From the NCBI GenBank assembly GCA_042089915.1, contig JBELJZ010000003.1:124001-188000 (forward strand): a stretch of 64,000 bases of DNA. The letters run 5' to 3'. The notes beneath the pieces were generated by a model. It ran no database searches, was not told the DNA's origin, and worked only from the letters and a program-made list of their open reading frames with translations. This DNA is from UBA8752 sp002172485 (GTDB lineage: Bacteria; Bacteroidota; Bacteroidia; Flavobacteriales_D; Sanyastnellaceae). Of this stretch, positions 44,094 through 53,114 are shown piece after piece (positions within the stretch are counted from its first letter, which is position 1; each line of letters starts with the position of its first letter). The position numbers and the translations under genes are program-made.

Positions 44094-45860
44094 TCAGTCG
44101 TCGAACTGCAGCTCGAACAATCTGTGGTAAGCGCCTTTGGCGGCGAGTAATTCGTCGTGGCTGCCCTGCTCCACGATTTCGCCGGCATCCAAACACAGGA
44201 TGCGGTCGGCATCGCGGATGGTCGACAGCCGGTGGGCGACGAGGACGCTGGTGCGCCCCTTCGTCAGCTCTTCGGTGGCGGCTTGGATGAGCTGTTCGCT
44301 CTCCGGATCGATGCTGCTCGTGGCTTCGTCGAGCACGAGGATGCCGGGCTGCTGGGCGTAGGCGCGGACAAAAGCGATCAGCTGACGCTGGCCCGTGCTG
44401 AGCATCACCCCACGCTCCTTGACATCGTATGCCAAGCCGCCAGGCAACTGGTCCACAAGGGATTGCACCCCCACAGCGCGGACCGCCTCCTCCACCCTGT
44501 CCCGAGAGATGGCCGCGTCGTAGAGCGTGATGTTGTCCTCCAAGGAACCGGTGAAGAGGAAGACATCCTGGAGCACCACCCCGATGGACGACCGCAGCCT
44601 GTCGAGGGGAATGGTGCGGATGTCCTCACCATCAATGGTGATGCGGCCCTTCTGGAATTCATAGAGGCGGCTGAGCAGGTTGATGATGCTCGACTTGCCT
44701 GCGCCCGTGGCACCGACAAAGGCAATGCGTTCTCCAGCCTTGACTTCGAAGCTGACCCCCTTGAGCACCCAATCCTCATCGGAGTAAGCGAACCAGACGT
44801 CCTCAAAAACGATGTGCCCCTTGAGCGGTGGCTGGTCGGCGATATCGGACGGCGGCGAGGGCTCCGCCATGCGCTGGTCGCTGTCCAGCAAATGGAACAC
44901 GCGGCTCGCATTGACAATGCCCATTTGCAACACATTGAAGCGGTCCGCGAGCTGGCGAATCGGGCGATACAACATGAAGACGTACAAGATGAATTGCAGG
45001 ACCACGCCCAACGTCATCTCACCGGCTGCGACGCCTTCCACCCCCAGCCAAAGCAGCAAGGCGACGCTGGTGGCCGACAGCATTTCCACGATGGGGAAGA
45101 AGATGGAAAATGCCCAGATGGAGCGGATGTTGGCCGCACGGTGGGCCTGGTTGTGGACATCGAACTTGGCGCGTTCCGCGGCCTCGCGCCCGAAAGCCTG
45201 GATGATGTTCATCCCCGTGACGTGCTCCTGCACGAAGACGTTGATGCGGGACACCTCGTTGCGCACGCTCACAAATGCCTTTTTGATGGCCTTCTGGAAA
45301 ATGCGGGTGGCCACGAGCAGCACCGGGATGGGCAACAGGACGAAGACCGTCAGCTTGATGTCGATCCACAGCATGGCGCCGATCACCACGACGAGCTTGA
45401 GGATGTCACCGATGGCGTTGAGCAATCCGTTAGAGAAGACGTCTGCGATGCCGTCCACATCGCTGATGTGGCGGGTGACCAGCTGGCCGACCGGCGTTTG
45501 GTCGAAATACTTCAGCCGGAACCGGGACACATGGCGAAACAGCGTGGAGCGCAGGTCGAGCGTCACGCTCTGGGCGACCCAGTTCGCCCAATAGGTCTGC
45601 CAGAATTGGAGCAGGGCCTCGATGATGATCAAGCCCACCACCCACAGGAAGACGCGCAGCAAACCGGGGCCGTCGCCGACCGCAATGTGGTCGTCAAGGG
45701 CGACCCGGATGAGGTACGGCCGCACCCACGCGAGGCCGGCGAGCAGGACCACCATCACCCCGGTGAGCAGGAACCGACGGCGGTAGGGCGCCACTTGGGC
45801 CAGGATGCGGCGGAGCACCCTCGCGTCGAAGATCTTGCCGGTGGTTTCAGGGGCGCTCAC
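44094..45860 (-). CDS. ABC transporter, MsbA-like transmembrane-ATPase fusion
   Basis: 588 residues from a GTG at 45860 that overlaps the truA stop (GTGA); the start fits homologues (SAPETTGKIFDARVLRRIL). Six membrane helices (about 20-310) precede an ATPase domain with Walker A GATGAGKSSIINLL (about 390-403), signature LSTGQRQLIAFVRAYA (LSTGQ in place of LSGGQ, common in this subgroup), Walker B GILVLDEATSSIDPES and the H-loop VLVAHRLSTIRDAD. Half-transporters of this type form homodimers and export lipids or drugs. The link with truA is probably only shared transcription. Confidence 0.92.
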   Translation of the reverse strand: MSAPETTGKIFDARVLRRILAQVAPYRRRFLLTGVMVVLLAGLAWVRPYLIRVALDDHIAVGDGPGLLRVFLWVVGLIIIEALLQFWQTYWANWVAQSVTLDLRSTLFRHVSRFRLKYFDQTPVGQLVTRHISDVDGIADVFSNGLLNAIGDILKLVVVIGAMLWIDIKLTVFVLLPIPVLLVATRIFQKAIKKAFVSVRNEVSRINVFVQEHVTGMNIIQAFGREAAERAKFDVHNQAHRAANIRSIWAFSIFFPIVEMLSATSVALLLWLGVEGVAAGEMTLGVVLQFILYVFMLYRPIRQLADRFNVLQMGIVNASRVFHLLDSDQRMAEPSPPSDIADQPPLKGHIVFEDVWFAYSDEDWVLKGVSFEVKAGERIAFVGATGAGKSSIINLLSRLYEFQKGRITIDGEDIRTIPLDRLRSSIGVVLQDVFLFTGSLEDNITLYDAAISRDRVEEAVRAVGVQSLVDQLPGGLAYDVKERGVMLSTGQRQLIAFVRAYAQQPGILVLDEATSSIDPESEQLIQAATEELTKGRTSVLVAHRLSTIRDADRILCLDAGEIVEQGSHDELLAAKGAYHRLFELQFDD

Positions 45861-46618
45861 TGCAGGAAGGGGTAGTCCACCCGCGAAAGGTACAGGCCAC
45901 AAGCCGGCGCAGAGGTCCCCGCTTGTTTGCGGTCCTTGGAGGCGATGAGGGCGGCCATGTCGTCTGGGGAGCGGCGCCCCTTTCCCACCTCAAGCAGGGT
46001 CCCCACGATGGCGCGGACCATGTTGCGGAGGAAGCGGTCTGCGGTGATGTCGAACCGCATGCGGTGGGGTTCGATGCGGGTCCAAGCCGCATGGCGCACG
46101 TCGCAAATCGTGGTCTTCTGTCCACCGCCGGTCTTCTGGAAAGCGTCGAATTCACCGTGGAAGACGAGTTGAGCCGCCGCGGCATTCATGGCCTCGATGT
46201 CGAGGTCCTGGTAAACGCGGGCGCTCCGTCCTTCGAGGAACGGGTCCTTGGTGGTGTGCACCCAGTAGGTGTAGGCGCGCTCGGCCGCACTGAAGCGGGC
46301 GTGGTCCTCCTCGCCCACCTCGAAAATGCGCCGCACCCCGATGTCCGGAGGCAACATGCCGTTGAGCTTCCAGGCGGCCTGTTGCCAATCGGCGAAGCGG
46401 GCACCGAATTCACCCGGCCACTCGAAATGCGCGTAAAATGCTGTGGCGTGCACCCCGGTGTCGGTCCGGCCACACCCCAGTACGGCCGTCTCGCGGCCGA
46501 GCAAATCGGACAGCTTCTCCTCCAGCACCTGCTGAACAGAAATGGAAGCGGGCTGGCGTTGCCACCCGTGGTAGGCGGTACCGTCGTAGCTCAGGTCGAT
46601 GAAGCAACGCACGGCCAC
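45857..46618 (-). CDS. truA: tRNA pseudouridine(38-40) synthase
   Basis: 253 residues. The catalytic aspartate is in GRTDTGVHATAFYAHFEWP (about 50-68); YDGTAYHGWQRQPASISVQQ (about 11-30) and FLRNMVRAIVGTLLEVGKG are also characteristic. TruA isomerises uridines in the anticodon arm of many tRNAs. The start is GTG at 46618; a second GTG at 46612 would give the more usual N-terminus MRCFIDLSYDG. It follows the oxoamine synthase gene by 11 bases and overlaps the ABC gene by four. Confidence 0.95.
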   Translation of the reverse strand: MAVRCFIDLSYDGTAYHGWQRQPASISVQQVLEEKLSDLLGRETAVLGCGRTDTGVHATAFYAHFEWPGEFGARFADWQQAAWKLNGMLPPDIGVRRIFEVGEEDHARFSAAERAYTYWVHTTKDPFLEGRSARVYQDLDIEAMNAAAAQLVFHGEFDAFQKTGGGQKTTICDVRHAAWTRIEPHRMRFDITADRFLRNMVRAIVGTLLEVGKGRRSPDDMAALIASKDRKQAGTSAPACGLYLSRVDYPFLQ

Positions 46619-46629
46619 GCCCGACTGAA

Positions 46630-47874
46630 TCAGGCCCAGTCGGCAATGCCCTCCCCGACGTACTCGCCGGCTTGGAGCTTCTCCTGAACCGTTTTGAAGG
46701 TCTCAATGGTGTACTCGACGTCCTCGAGGGTGTGCACCGCCGTCGGGATGAGGCGGAGCATGATGACGTCCTTGGGCACCACCGGGTAGACCACAATGGA
46801 ACAGAAGATGCCGTAGTTCTCGCGGAGGTCGAACGTGAGGTTGGTCGCCTCGCCGAGGCCACCTTTCAGGAAGACCGGCGTGACACAGCTGTTGGTGTCT
46901 CCAATGTCGAAGCCGGCTTCGCGCAGTCCCTTCTGCAGGGCGCTGGCCACCTTCCACAGATTCTCCTTGTGCTCCGGCTGGGTCGCCATCATCTCGAGGC
47001 GCTTCAGCGCGCCAATGACGAGCGGCATTGGGAGGGACTTGGCGAACGTCTGGGAGCGCATGTTGTAGCGCAGGTAATCGATCACGTCCTCCGGACCGGC
47101 CACGAACGCACCGATGGTGGCCATGGCCTTGGCGAAGGTGCCGAAGTAAACGTCGATATCCTCGTGCACACCTTGCTCATCTCCAGCGCCTCGGCCGTTT
47201 TCTCCAACGGTACCGAAACCGTGGGCGTCGTCCACGAACAGGCGGAAGCCGTATTCCTTCTTGTACTTGACAATCTCAGCGAGCTTGCCCTGGTCTCCGG
47301 CCATGCCAAACACGCCCTCAGTCACCACGAGGATGCCCCCGCCGGTCTGGGCGGTGAGCGCACGGGCGCGGTCGAGCTGCTTGACGAAGCTCTCCATGTC
47401 GTTGTGGTTGAACACGAAGCGCTTGCCTTGGTGGAGGCGGACGCCGTCGATCATACAGGCGTGGCTCTCGCTGTCATAGACGATGACGTCGTGACGGCTG
47501 ACGAGGGCCTCGATGGCGCTCTGGCAACCCTGATATCCGTAGTTAAGGAGGAAGGCGTCCTCCTTCTGCATGAACTCCGCCAACTTATTTTCCAGCTCCT
47601 CGTGGAACTTGGTCTGGCCGCTCATAATGCGGGCGCCCATCGGGTAGCCCATGCCCCACTCCTTGGCGGCCTCAGCGTCCACAGCGCGGACCTCCGGGTG
47701 ATTGGCGAGTCCGAGGTAGTTGTTGATGCTCCACACGAGCACCTCCTTGCCCCGGAAGGTCATCTTGTTGGAGATTTCGCCCTCCAACTTGGGGAAGGTG
47801 AAGTAGCCATGGGTGTCCTTGGCGTGCTGTCCAAGGGGGCCGCGGTTGCCGCGAATGCGATCAAAAATGTCCAA
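46630..47874 (-). CDS. Alpha-oxoamine synthase family PLP enzyme (KBL/AONS/SPT-like)
   Basis: 414 residues. The N-terminus MDIFDRIRGNRGPLGQHAKD aligns with the family start, so translation begins at the TTG at 47874; no ATG or GTG lies upstream in frame nearby. Motifs: NNYLGLANHPEV, DSESHACMIDGVRLHQGKRF, VDDAHGFGTVGENGRG and the PLP-lysine GTFAKAMATIGAFVAG (about 237-252). The family condenses glycine, serine or alanine with an acyl-CoA. Serine palmitoyltransferase, 2-amino-3-ketobutyrate CoA ligase and AON synthase are all possible. Sphingolipid synthesis is known in Bacteroidota, but no flanking gene supports it. Confidence 0.85.
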   Translation of the reverse strand: MDIFDRIRGNRGPLGQHAKDTHGYFTFPKLEGEISNKMTFRGKEVLVWSINNYLGLANHPEVRAVDAEAAKEWGMGYPMGARIMSGQTKFHEELENKLAEFMQKEDAFLLNYGYQGCQSAIEALVSRHDVIVYDSESHACMIDGVRLHQGKRFVFNHNDMESFVKQLDRARALTAQTGGGILVVTEGVFGMAGDQGKLAEIVKYKKEYGFRLFVDDAHGFGTVGENGRGAGDEQGVHEDIDVYFGTFAKAMATIGAFVAGPEDVIDYLRYNMRSQTFAKSLPMPLVIGALKRLEMMATQPEHKENLWKVASALQKGLREAGFDIGDTNSCVTPVFLKGGLGEATNLTFDLRENYGIFCSIVVYPVVPKDVIMLRLIPTAVHTLEDVEYTIETFKTVQEKLQAGEYVGEGIADWA

Positions 47875-47904
47875 AACGATGGTGTTCCGTTGAAAATCGA
47901 AAGG

Positions 47905-47912
47905 CGAAGGTA
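47905..47912 (-). promoter_or_regulatory. Promoter -7-like element for the oxoamine synthase-truA-ABC operon
   Basis: Minus-strand TACCTTCG, 30 bases upstream of the TTG start, so this TTG-initiated gene would have a real leader. Confidence 0.4.
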
Positions 47913-48000
47913 TTGAACCTCAGCGTGCCCCCCTCCCAATGTGCAACATGTGTTGGCAGTTCATGGGGTCCAATGGGCCTACGGAGGGCACAGGGACCGC

Positions 48001-48008
48001 TATTTTCG
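48001..48008 (+). promoter_or_regulatory. Promoter -7-like element for the bamD gene
   Basis: TATTTTCG, one change from TAnnTTTG, five bases before the ATG at 48014. Confidence 0.42.
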
Positions 48009-48013
48009 CCCCC

Positions 48014-48841
48014 ATGCACTGCTCCCCCCTCCGCACCTGCGGCCTACTTGCCGTGGTTCTGACCCTCCTCGGCACCGGTTGGCTCGCCGGTTGCGGGGAC
48101 TACCAGAAGGTGCTGAAGAGCACGGATCCCGAGCTCAAGTGGACGCGCGCCCAAGAGTACTTCGCGGACGACCGCTGCATCCAAGCCCTTCCCCTGCTCC
48201 AAGAGCTCATCGGCCTGTTCCGCGGAACCGAGCGCATGGAAGACGTATACTACATGTATGCCGAAGCCAACCTCTGCATTGAAGATTGGTACATGGCCCG
48301 CTACACCATGCGGAACTTCTCCAAAACGTTTCCGACGTCCGACCGTTCGGAGGAAGCCGAATACCAAGCCGCGCTCTGCAGCTACCGCTTGTCCCCAGGC
48401 GCCAACCTCGACCAAAGCGACACGCGCACAGCGATGGATGAACTGCAGCTGTTCCTCGACCGCCACCCCGAATCCGAGAAGCGTGACACGTGCAATGCCA
48501 TGATCTCCGCCCTCCGTGACAAACTGGAGACCAAAGCGTGGAACGGCGCCAAACTTTATTTCACCACAGGCAAATTCCAGAGTGCATCGACCGCGCTGGC
48601 CAACTTCATGGAGGAATGGCCGGTGAGCCAGTACAGCGAAGAGGCCCAATTCCTCATCCTCAAGTCGCAATTCCTTTACGCCGAACAGAGTACGGAACGG
48701 CGTCAAGCAGAACGGTATGCGGATGCCATTGAATCCTACTTTACCTTTGCGGCCCGTTTCCCTGAAAGTGAACTGATCCGCGAGGCGGAACGGTTCCACC
48801 GCCAGAGCCGCCAAGGTCTCGAGCGGGTCTCCAAGGACTGA
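48014..48841 (+). CDS. bamD: Outer-membrane assembly lipoprotein BamD
   Basis: 275 residues from the ATG at 48014. A lipoprotein signal peptide ends in the lipobox LAGC with the lipidated Cys27, then GDYQKVLKSTDPELKWTRAQ (cited in part) leads into five TPR-like repeats (about 45-265). BamD is the outer-membrane lipoprotein partner of BamA in beta-barrel insertion. The longer frame from 47939 lacks a signal and overlaps the promoter-like element. It heads the bamD-rpoZ-coaBC-porD-recN run typical of Flavobacteriia. Confidence 0.92.
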   Translation: MHCSPLRTCGLLAVVLTLLGTGWLAGCGDYQKVLKSTDPELKWTRAQEYFADDRCIQALPLLQELIGLFRGTERMEDVYYMYAEANLCIEDWYMARYTMRNFSKTFPTSDRSEEAEYQAALCSYRLSPGANLDQSDTRTAMDELQLFLDRHPESEKRDTCNAMISALRDKLETKAWNGAKLYFTTGKFQSASTALANFMEEWPVSQYSEEAQFLILKSQFLYAEQSTERRQAERYADAIESYFTFAARFPESELIREAERFHRQSRQGLERVSKD

Positions 48842-48869
48842 CGGACAAAACACGTCGAGCACAGTGCCC

Positions 48870-49277
48870 ATGAACGCCAACAAAAACCTCCAGGCCGCCC
48901 GCAATACGGTCACCCGCGACACCCACGCCATTGACCAGCAGGTCAACGGCAACCTCTTTGAGGCCATCGTCGTCATCGCCAAGCGCAGCAACCAGCTGGG
49001 CCAAGAAATCAAGGAGGAGCTCAACAGCAAGTTGGAGGAGTTTACGACGGTGACGGAAAGCCTCGAAGAGGTGTTCGAGAACCGCGAGCAGATTGAGATA
49101 TCCAAGCACTACGAGCGCCAGCCGAAGCCGCACAGCATCGCCATCAAGGAGCTCGAAGAGGAGAAGGTCTACTTCCGCATGCCGACCGAAGAGGAGTTGG
49201 CCGCCGAAGCCGCCCGTCAGGAGGAAATCCGCCGGGAGCGCGAAGAGCGCCGCAACCGCCGGTTCAACCGCGACTGA
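48870..49277 (+). CDS. rpoZ: RNA polymerase omega subunit, Bacteroidota type
   Basis: 135 residues from the ATG at 48870 (an in-frame GTG at 48864 is possible). The omega core is ARNTVTRDTHAIDQQVNGNL followed by FEAIVVIAKRSNQLGQEIKE, then EEVFENREQIEISKHYERQP, as in Bacteroidota RpoZ/DUF3276-like proteins. A highly charged Glu/Arg tail (about 105-135) is longer than usual and may be disordered. Omega helps assemble the core enzyme. It sits between bamD and coaBC, its usual place in this class. Confidence 0.88.
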   Translation: MNANKNLQAARNTVTRDTHAIDQQVNGNLFEAIVVIAKRSNQLGQEIKEELNSKLEEFTTVTESLEEVFENREQIEISKHYERQPKPHSIAIKELEEEKVYFRMPTEEELAAEAARQEEIRREREERRNRRFNRD

Positions 49278-49283
49278 TCGCCC

Positions 49284-50519
49284 ATGGCGATGTTGAAGGG
49301 CCGCCGGGTCGTCCTGGGTGTTACCGGAAGCATCGCCGCCTACAAATCCGCCCTCATCGTCCGTGAACTGGTCAAGGCTGGTGCGGATGTGCGCGTCGTC
49401 ATGACGCCCGGCGCCCGAGAATTCATCACCCCGCTGACTCTGGGTACCCTTAGCGGCCACCCCGTTCACAGCGAACTGACCGACGACCGCAAGGCCGGAA
49501 TGTGGACAGACCATGTTGAACTGGGTCTGTGGGGCGACGTTGTCCTGGTGGCCCCGGCCACAGCCCACACTTTGGCCGGCATGGTGGAGGGTCGTGGAGA
49601 CAGCCTGCTCCTGACGGTCCTGCTCAGCGCCAAATGTCCTGTCGTAGTGGCGCCGGCCATGGACCGGGACATGTTCACCCACCCTGCCACCACCGCCAAC
49701 CTCGACACCCTGCGCCAGCGCGGTGTCCACGTCATCGATCCCGACGAAGGCGAATTGGCGAGTGGACTGGAGGGAAAGGGCCGACTCGCCGAACCGGAAC
49801 GCATCCGGGTAGAACTCACGGCTTGGTTCCGCACCCAATCGCCCCTGCTCGGACGCAGGGCCCTGGTCACGGCCGGTCCGACCCACGAGCCGCTCGACGC
49901 CGTGCGGTTTTTGGGCAACCGGTCCACAGGTCGCCAAGGCGTCGCCATCGCAGAAGAACTCGCCCGACGCGGCATGGTCGTCGATCTGATCGCCGGCCCC
50001 CTCTCCATCGAAGTGGAAGACCACCCGGGCATCCACCGCGTGGACGTGCAGACCGCGTTGGAGATGGACACGGCCGCCCAACAGGCCCTCGCACAGAACG
50101 CCCCCGACGTCATCATCGGCACGGCCGCCGTGGCGGACGTCCGTCCTGCGCATCCCATCGAAGGCAAGGCCGCCAAGTCGGACCTGCCGCATGCAGTGGA
50201 CCTTGTGGCCAACCCCGACATCCTCGCTGGATTGAATGCCGCGGCGCCCGAAAGCTGCCTCAAAATCGGATTCGCCCTCGCCCACGACGATGGCACCGAG
50301 GCCGCCCTCCGGAAACTCACTGCGAAACAATGCGACCTGATCGTGCTGAATTCACTCGCTGACAAAGGCGCGGGCTTCGGACACAAGACGAACCAGGTTC
50401 GGTTCGTTCATGGTCCGGACAGGATCGATAGTTTTGACTTGAAGTCCAAGGAAGCCGTGGCCACCGACCTCGCCGACGTGATCCAGTCTCGCCTGCTCCA
50501 ATCGAACGGCCCATCCTGA
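49284..50519 (+). CDS. coaBC: Bifunctional phosphopantothenoylcysteine decarboxylase / phosphopantothenate-cysteine ligase
   Basis: 411 residues. The flavin decarboxylase half (1-190) starts VVLGVTGSIAAYKSALIVRE and has APAMDRDMFTHPATTANLDT with the PASANT-like region. The ligase half (about 190-411) starts ALVTAGPTHEPLDAVRFLGN and contains NRSTGRQGVAIAEEL and the C-terminal KIGFALAHDDGTEAALRKL. It makes 4'-phosphopantetheine for coenzyme A. It follows rpoZ by six bases. Confidence 0.95.
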   Translation: MAMLKGRRVVLGVTGSIAAYKSALIVRELVKAGADVRVVMTPGAREFITPLTLGTLSGHPVHSELTDDRKAGMWTDHVELGLWGDVVLVAPATAHTLAGMVEGRGDSLLLTVLLSAKCPVVVAPAMDRDMFTHPATTANLDTLRQRGVHVIDPDEGELASGLEGKGRLAEPERIRVELTAWFRTQSPLLGRRALVTAGPTHEPLDAVRFLGNRSTGRQGVAIAEELARRGMVVDLIAGPLSIEVEDHPGIHRVDVQTALEMDTAAQQALAQNAPDVIIGTAAVADVRPAHPIEGKAAKSDLPHAVDLVANPDILAGLNAAAPESCLKIGFALAHDDGTEAALRKLTAKQCDLIVLNSLADKGAGFGHKTNQVRFVHGPDRIDSFDLKSKEAVATDLADVIQSRLLQSNGPS

Positions 50520-50534
50520 AGCCCTACATTGCCC

Positions 50535-51461
50535 ATGACCCCGACATTCTCCATTCTTCCTTCGCTCCGGGCCTTCGTCCTTTGTCTGCTTCTGGGCGCC
50601 GCGTCGCTCGGTCAAGCGCAGGAGCTGGACTGCCAGGTCAGCGTCATCGCCCCCACCATCAACAATGTGGAGGCCTCTGTTTTCGAGCAGCTGGAGACCG
50701 CCATTACCGAATTCATGAACGGCCGGCGCTGGACCACTGACGAATTCACCCTGGCTGAGCGCGTGACCTGCACCATGCAGATCACCATCAACAAGGCGAA
50801 CTCGCAGACCAATTTCGAGGGCACCATTCAAGTGCAAAGCAGCCGTCCCATCTACAACAGCGATTACAATGCCCCGTTGCTGCTCGTCAACGACAATGAC
50901 TTCGACTTCTCCTACGCTCCGGGCAACCTCCTCCAATACAGCCAGGACCAGTTCCGCGACAACTTGACCAGTGTCCTCGCCTTCTACGCCTACCTGATTC
51001 TGGCGATGGATTACGACTCCTTCTCGTTGGAGGGTGGCACCAACTTCTACACGCAGGCCCAAACGGTGGTGACCAATGCGCAGGGCCTGTCTTCGCCACC
51101 CGCCGGATGGAGCGCGGCCGATGGCAAGCAAAGCCGGTACAGCCTCATCGACAACATCCTCAGCCAAACGTTCCGCCCGTTGCGCCGGTGCTACTACGAG
51201 TACCACCGCCTGGGAATGGATGTCGCTTTTGACGATCCGGCTGCCGCCCGGCAATCCATGGCCGATGCCCTCATCAGCCTGCGCAACGTGCACCGGATTC
51301 GTCCGGCCAATTACAACCTGCAGACCTTTTTCCAAGCCAAGAAGGACGAGATCGTCAAGATGTTCGGACCGGCTGCAGAGGGAGAGCGGGCCCGCTTGTT
51401 GCCCGTGCTCAAGCTCATCGATCCGGGCAACATCCCCGTTTACGACCAAGGCCTCGGCTGA
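50535..51461 (+). CDS. porD: Type IX secretion system protein PorD (DUF4835)
   Basis: 308 residues from the ATG at 50535, starting with a signal peptide (1-26, ending GQAQ). The mature part ELDCQVSVIAPTINNVEASV (about 27-46), RRWTTDEFTLAERVTCTMQI and LASVLAFYAYLILAMDYDSF-like segment match DUF4835, named PorD and needed for type IX secretion in Porphyromonas. Its position between coaBC and recN is the standard one in Flavobacteriia. Stop and recN start overlap by one base (TGATG). Confidence 0.9.
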   Translation: MTPTFSILPSLRAFVLCLLLGAASLGQAQELDCQVSVIAPTINNVEASVFEQLETAITEFMNGRRWTTDEFTLAERVTCTMQITINKANSQTNFEGTIQVQSSRPIYNSDYNAPLLLVNDNDFDFSYAPGNLLQYSQDQFRDNLTSVLAFYAYLILAMDYDSFSLEGGTNFYTQAQTVVTNAQGLSSPPAGWSAADGKQSRYSLIDNILSQTFRPLRRCYYEYHRLGMDVAFDDPAAARQSMADALISLRNVHRIRPANYNLQTFFQAKKDEIVKMFGPAAEGERARLLPVLKLIDPGNIPVYDQGLG

Positions 51462-53098
51462 TGCTGTGCCGGCTGTCCATTCGGAACTACGCCCTCATCG
51501 ACCACATCGAATGGACTGTGGACGGCGGATGGACTGTGCTGACCGGAGAAACCGGAAGCGGCAAATCCATCCTGCTCGGAGCGCTGGGTTTGGTCCTGGG
51601 CGCCCGCGCCGAAGCGGTTGAAGTCCGAGGCGGCAAGTGCATCGTCGAAGCCGAATTCAAACTCACCCCTGGTGCTCGCCAACGGCTGGGCACCCTGGAC
51701 GAAGGCGGTCCGTGCATCCTGCGCCGGAGCATCACCACGTCGGGCCGGTCGAGGGCATATGTCAACGACGAGCCCGTCAAGCTGCAATTCCTGAAATCCT
51801 TGGCGCCCCTGCTCGTCGACCTGCACGGACAGCAGGATGGGCAACGGTTGCAGAGCGCAGCTGGTTTGCTGCACGCCGTGGACGCCCTGTCTACCGAAGC
51901 CCAAGAAGCGGCTGCAACATGGCGTGAAGCCCAAGCCCGGTGGGCTGAAGCCGTTCGCGAACGCGATGCCTTGGAGGCCGCAGGCCACTTGCCGGATGCC
52001 GATGCGGACTACCTCCGCTATCAGTTGGAGGAGTTGGGCCACATCGACTTTGAAGACGAGGGACTGAGCAACATCGACCAGCGCCTCGACGCCCTGTCCC
52101 ACGCCCGCGAGATCAAGGAGGCCCTCCAACATGTGCACGCTGTCTTGCAGAATGAGGCAGGGGCACTGGATCGGCTGCACGATGCCGAGCGGGCGCTGGA
52201 AGGCGTGGCATCCGTGCACCCCGGAGCTGCAGCATTGTTGGAACGGGTCCGCAGCTGCCGGATTGAACTGGACGACGCCGCCCGAGAAGCCGAGCAGGAA
52301 GGCGACAGCGTCGACCTCGACCCGGCTGCTTTGGCCCGCGCTGAGGCGGACCGAGACCGATTGCAGCGCCTGTTTGACAAGCACCGTGCAGACAGCTTGG
52401 ATGCCCTGCATGAGCGGATGACCGAAATGCAGGAGCAGCTGTCTTCCGCAGAAAATCGGGACCGGAAGCTGGCCGAGTGGAACGCCCGCATCGATGCCCT
52501 GCGGATCGAACTCGATGCAGCGGGCGACCGGGTGAGCCAACACCGGAGTACCTCCGCCGAAGCCCTCTGCGCCGCTTTGCAAGAGCATCTCGCCCACCTC
52601 AAAATGCCAGCGGCGCGCCTTCACTTCGAATGGAGCCCCACGCCCAGCCCCGAAGCCGCAGGCCCATGCCGCCCCACCCTGCTCTTCACGGCCAATGCCG
52701 GATTGGCGCCCCAGCCCATGACCAAGGTGGCCTCCGGTGGTGAGCGCAGTCGGGTCATGCTCGCCCTCAAGGCCGCCTTGAGCGAACACCTCGAAGTGCC
52801 CACCCTCATTCTCGACGAGATCGACGCCGGGGTCAGTGGTGATGTGGCCGCGCGGATGGCCGACTTGATGGCGGGCATTGCAAGGCGCGCTCAAGTCATC
52901 ACCATCTCCCACCTCCCGCAAGTCGCAGGCCGGGCCGACCACCACTTCAAAGTCAGCAAAACCGAAGAAGACGGGCTCACCACCACACAGCTTCAGTCCC
53001 TCGATGCGGAAGGCCGGGTGGAAGAGTTGGCTGCCATGCTCAGCGGCAGCGAAATCGGGGACGCGGCGCGCGCCCAGGCCCGCAGCCTCATGGGCTGA
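51461..53098 (+). CDS. recN: DNA repair protein RecN
   Basis: 545 residues of an SMC-like ATPase. N-terminal Walker A GETGSGKSILLGALGLVLGA (about 26-45), a long coiled-coil middle (about 150-370) with the break expected in RecN, and C-terminal signature KVASGGERSRVMLALKAAL, then Walker B PTLILDEIDAGVSGDVAARM. It acts in double-strand break repair. Last gene of the run; a hairpin lies between its stop and the convergent receptor gene. Confidence 0.95.
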   Translation: MLCRLSIRNYALIDHIEWTVDGGWTVLTGETGSGKSILLGALGLVLGARAEAVEVRGGKCIVEAEFKLTPGARQRLGTLDEGGPCILRRSITTSGRSRAYVNDEPVKLQFLKSLAPLLVDLHGQQDGQRLQSAAGLLHAVDALSTEAQEAAATWREAQARWAEAVRERDALEAAGHLPDADADYLRYQLEELGHIDFEDEGLSNIDQRLDALSHAREIKEALQHVHAVLQNEAGALDRLHDAERALEGVASVHPGAAALLERVRSCRIELDDAAREAEQEGDSVDLDPAALARAEADRDRLQRLFDKHRADSLDALHERMTEMQEQLSSAENRDRKLAEWNARIDALRIELDAAGDRVSQHRSTSAEALCAALQEHLAHLKMPAARLHFEWSPTPSPEAAGPCRPTLLFTANAGLAPQPMTKVASGGERSRVMLALKAALSEHLEVPTLILDEIDAGVSGDVAARMADLMAGIARRAQVITISHLPQVAGRADHHFKVSKTEEDGLTTTQLQSLDAEGRVEELAAMLSGSEIGDAARAQARSLMG

Positions 53099-53114
53099 CC
53101 GGAGCGGCCGTCAG
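53095..53114. terminator. Candidate bidirectional terminator hairpin between recN and the TonB receptor gene
   Basis: CTGACCGG (53095-53102), five-base loop, CCGTCAG (53108-53114): a seven-base-pair stem with a one-base bulge, spanning the recN stop and the end of the convergent receptor gene. No T-tract on either side. Confidence 0.33.

Noticed and set aside
44157..45875. 572-residue plus-strand open frame opposite the ABC exporter
   Set aside because: His/Asp/Gln-rich shadow of the minus-strand transporter.
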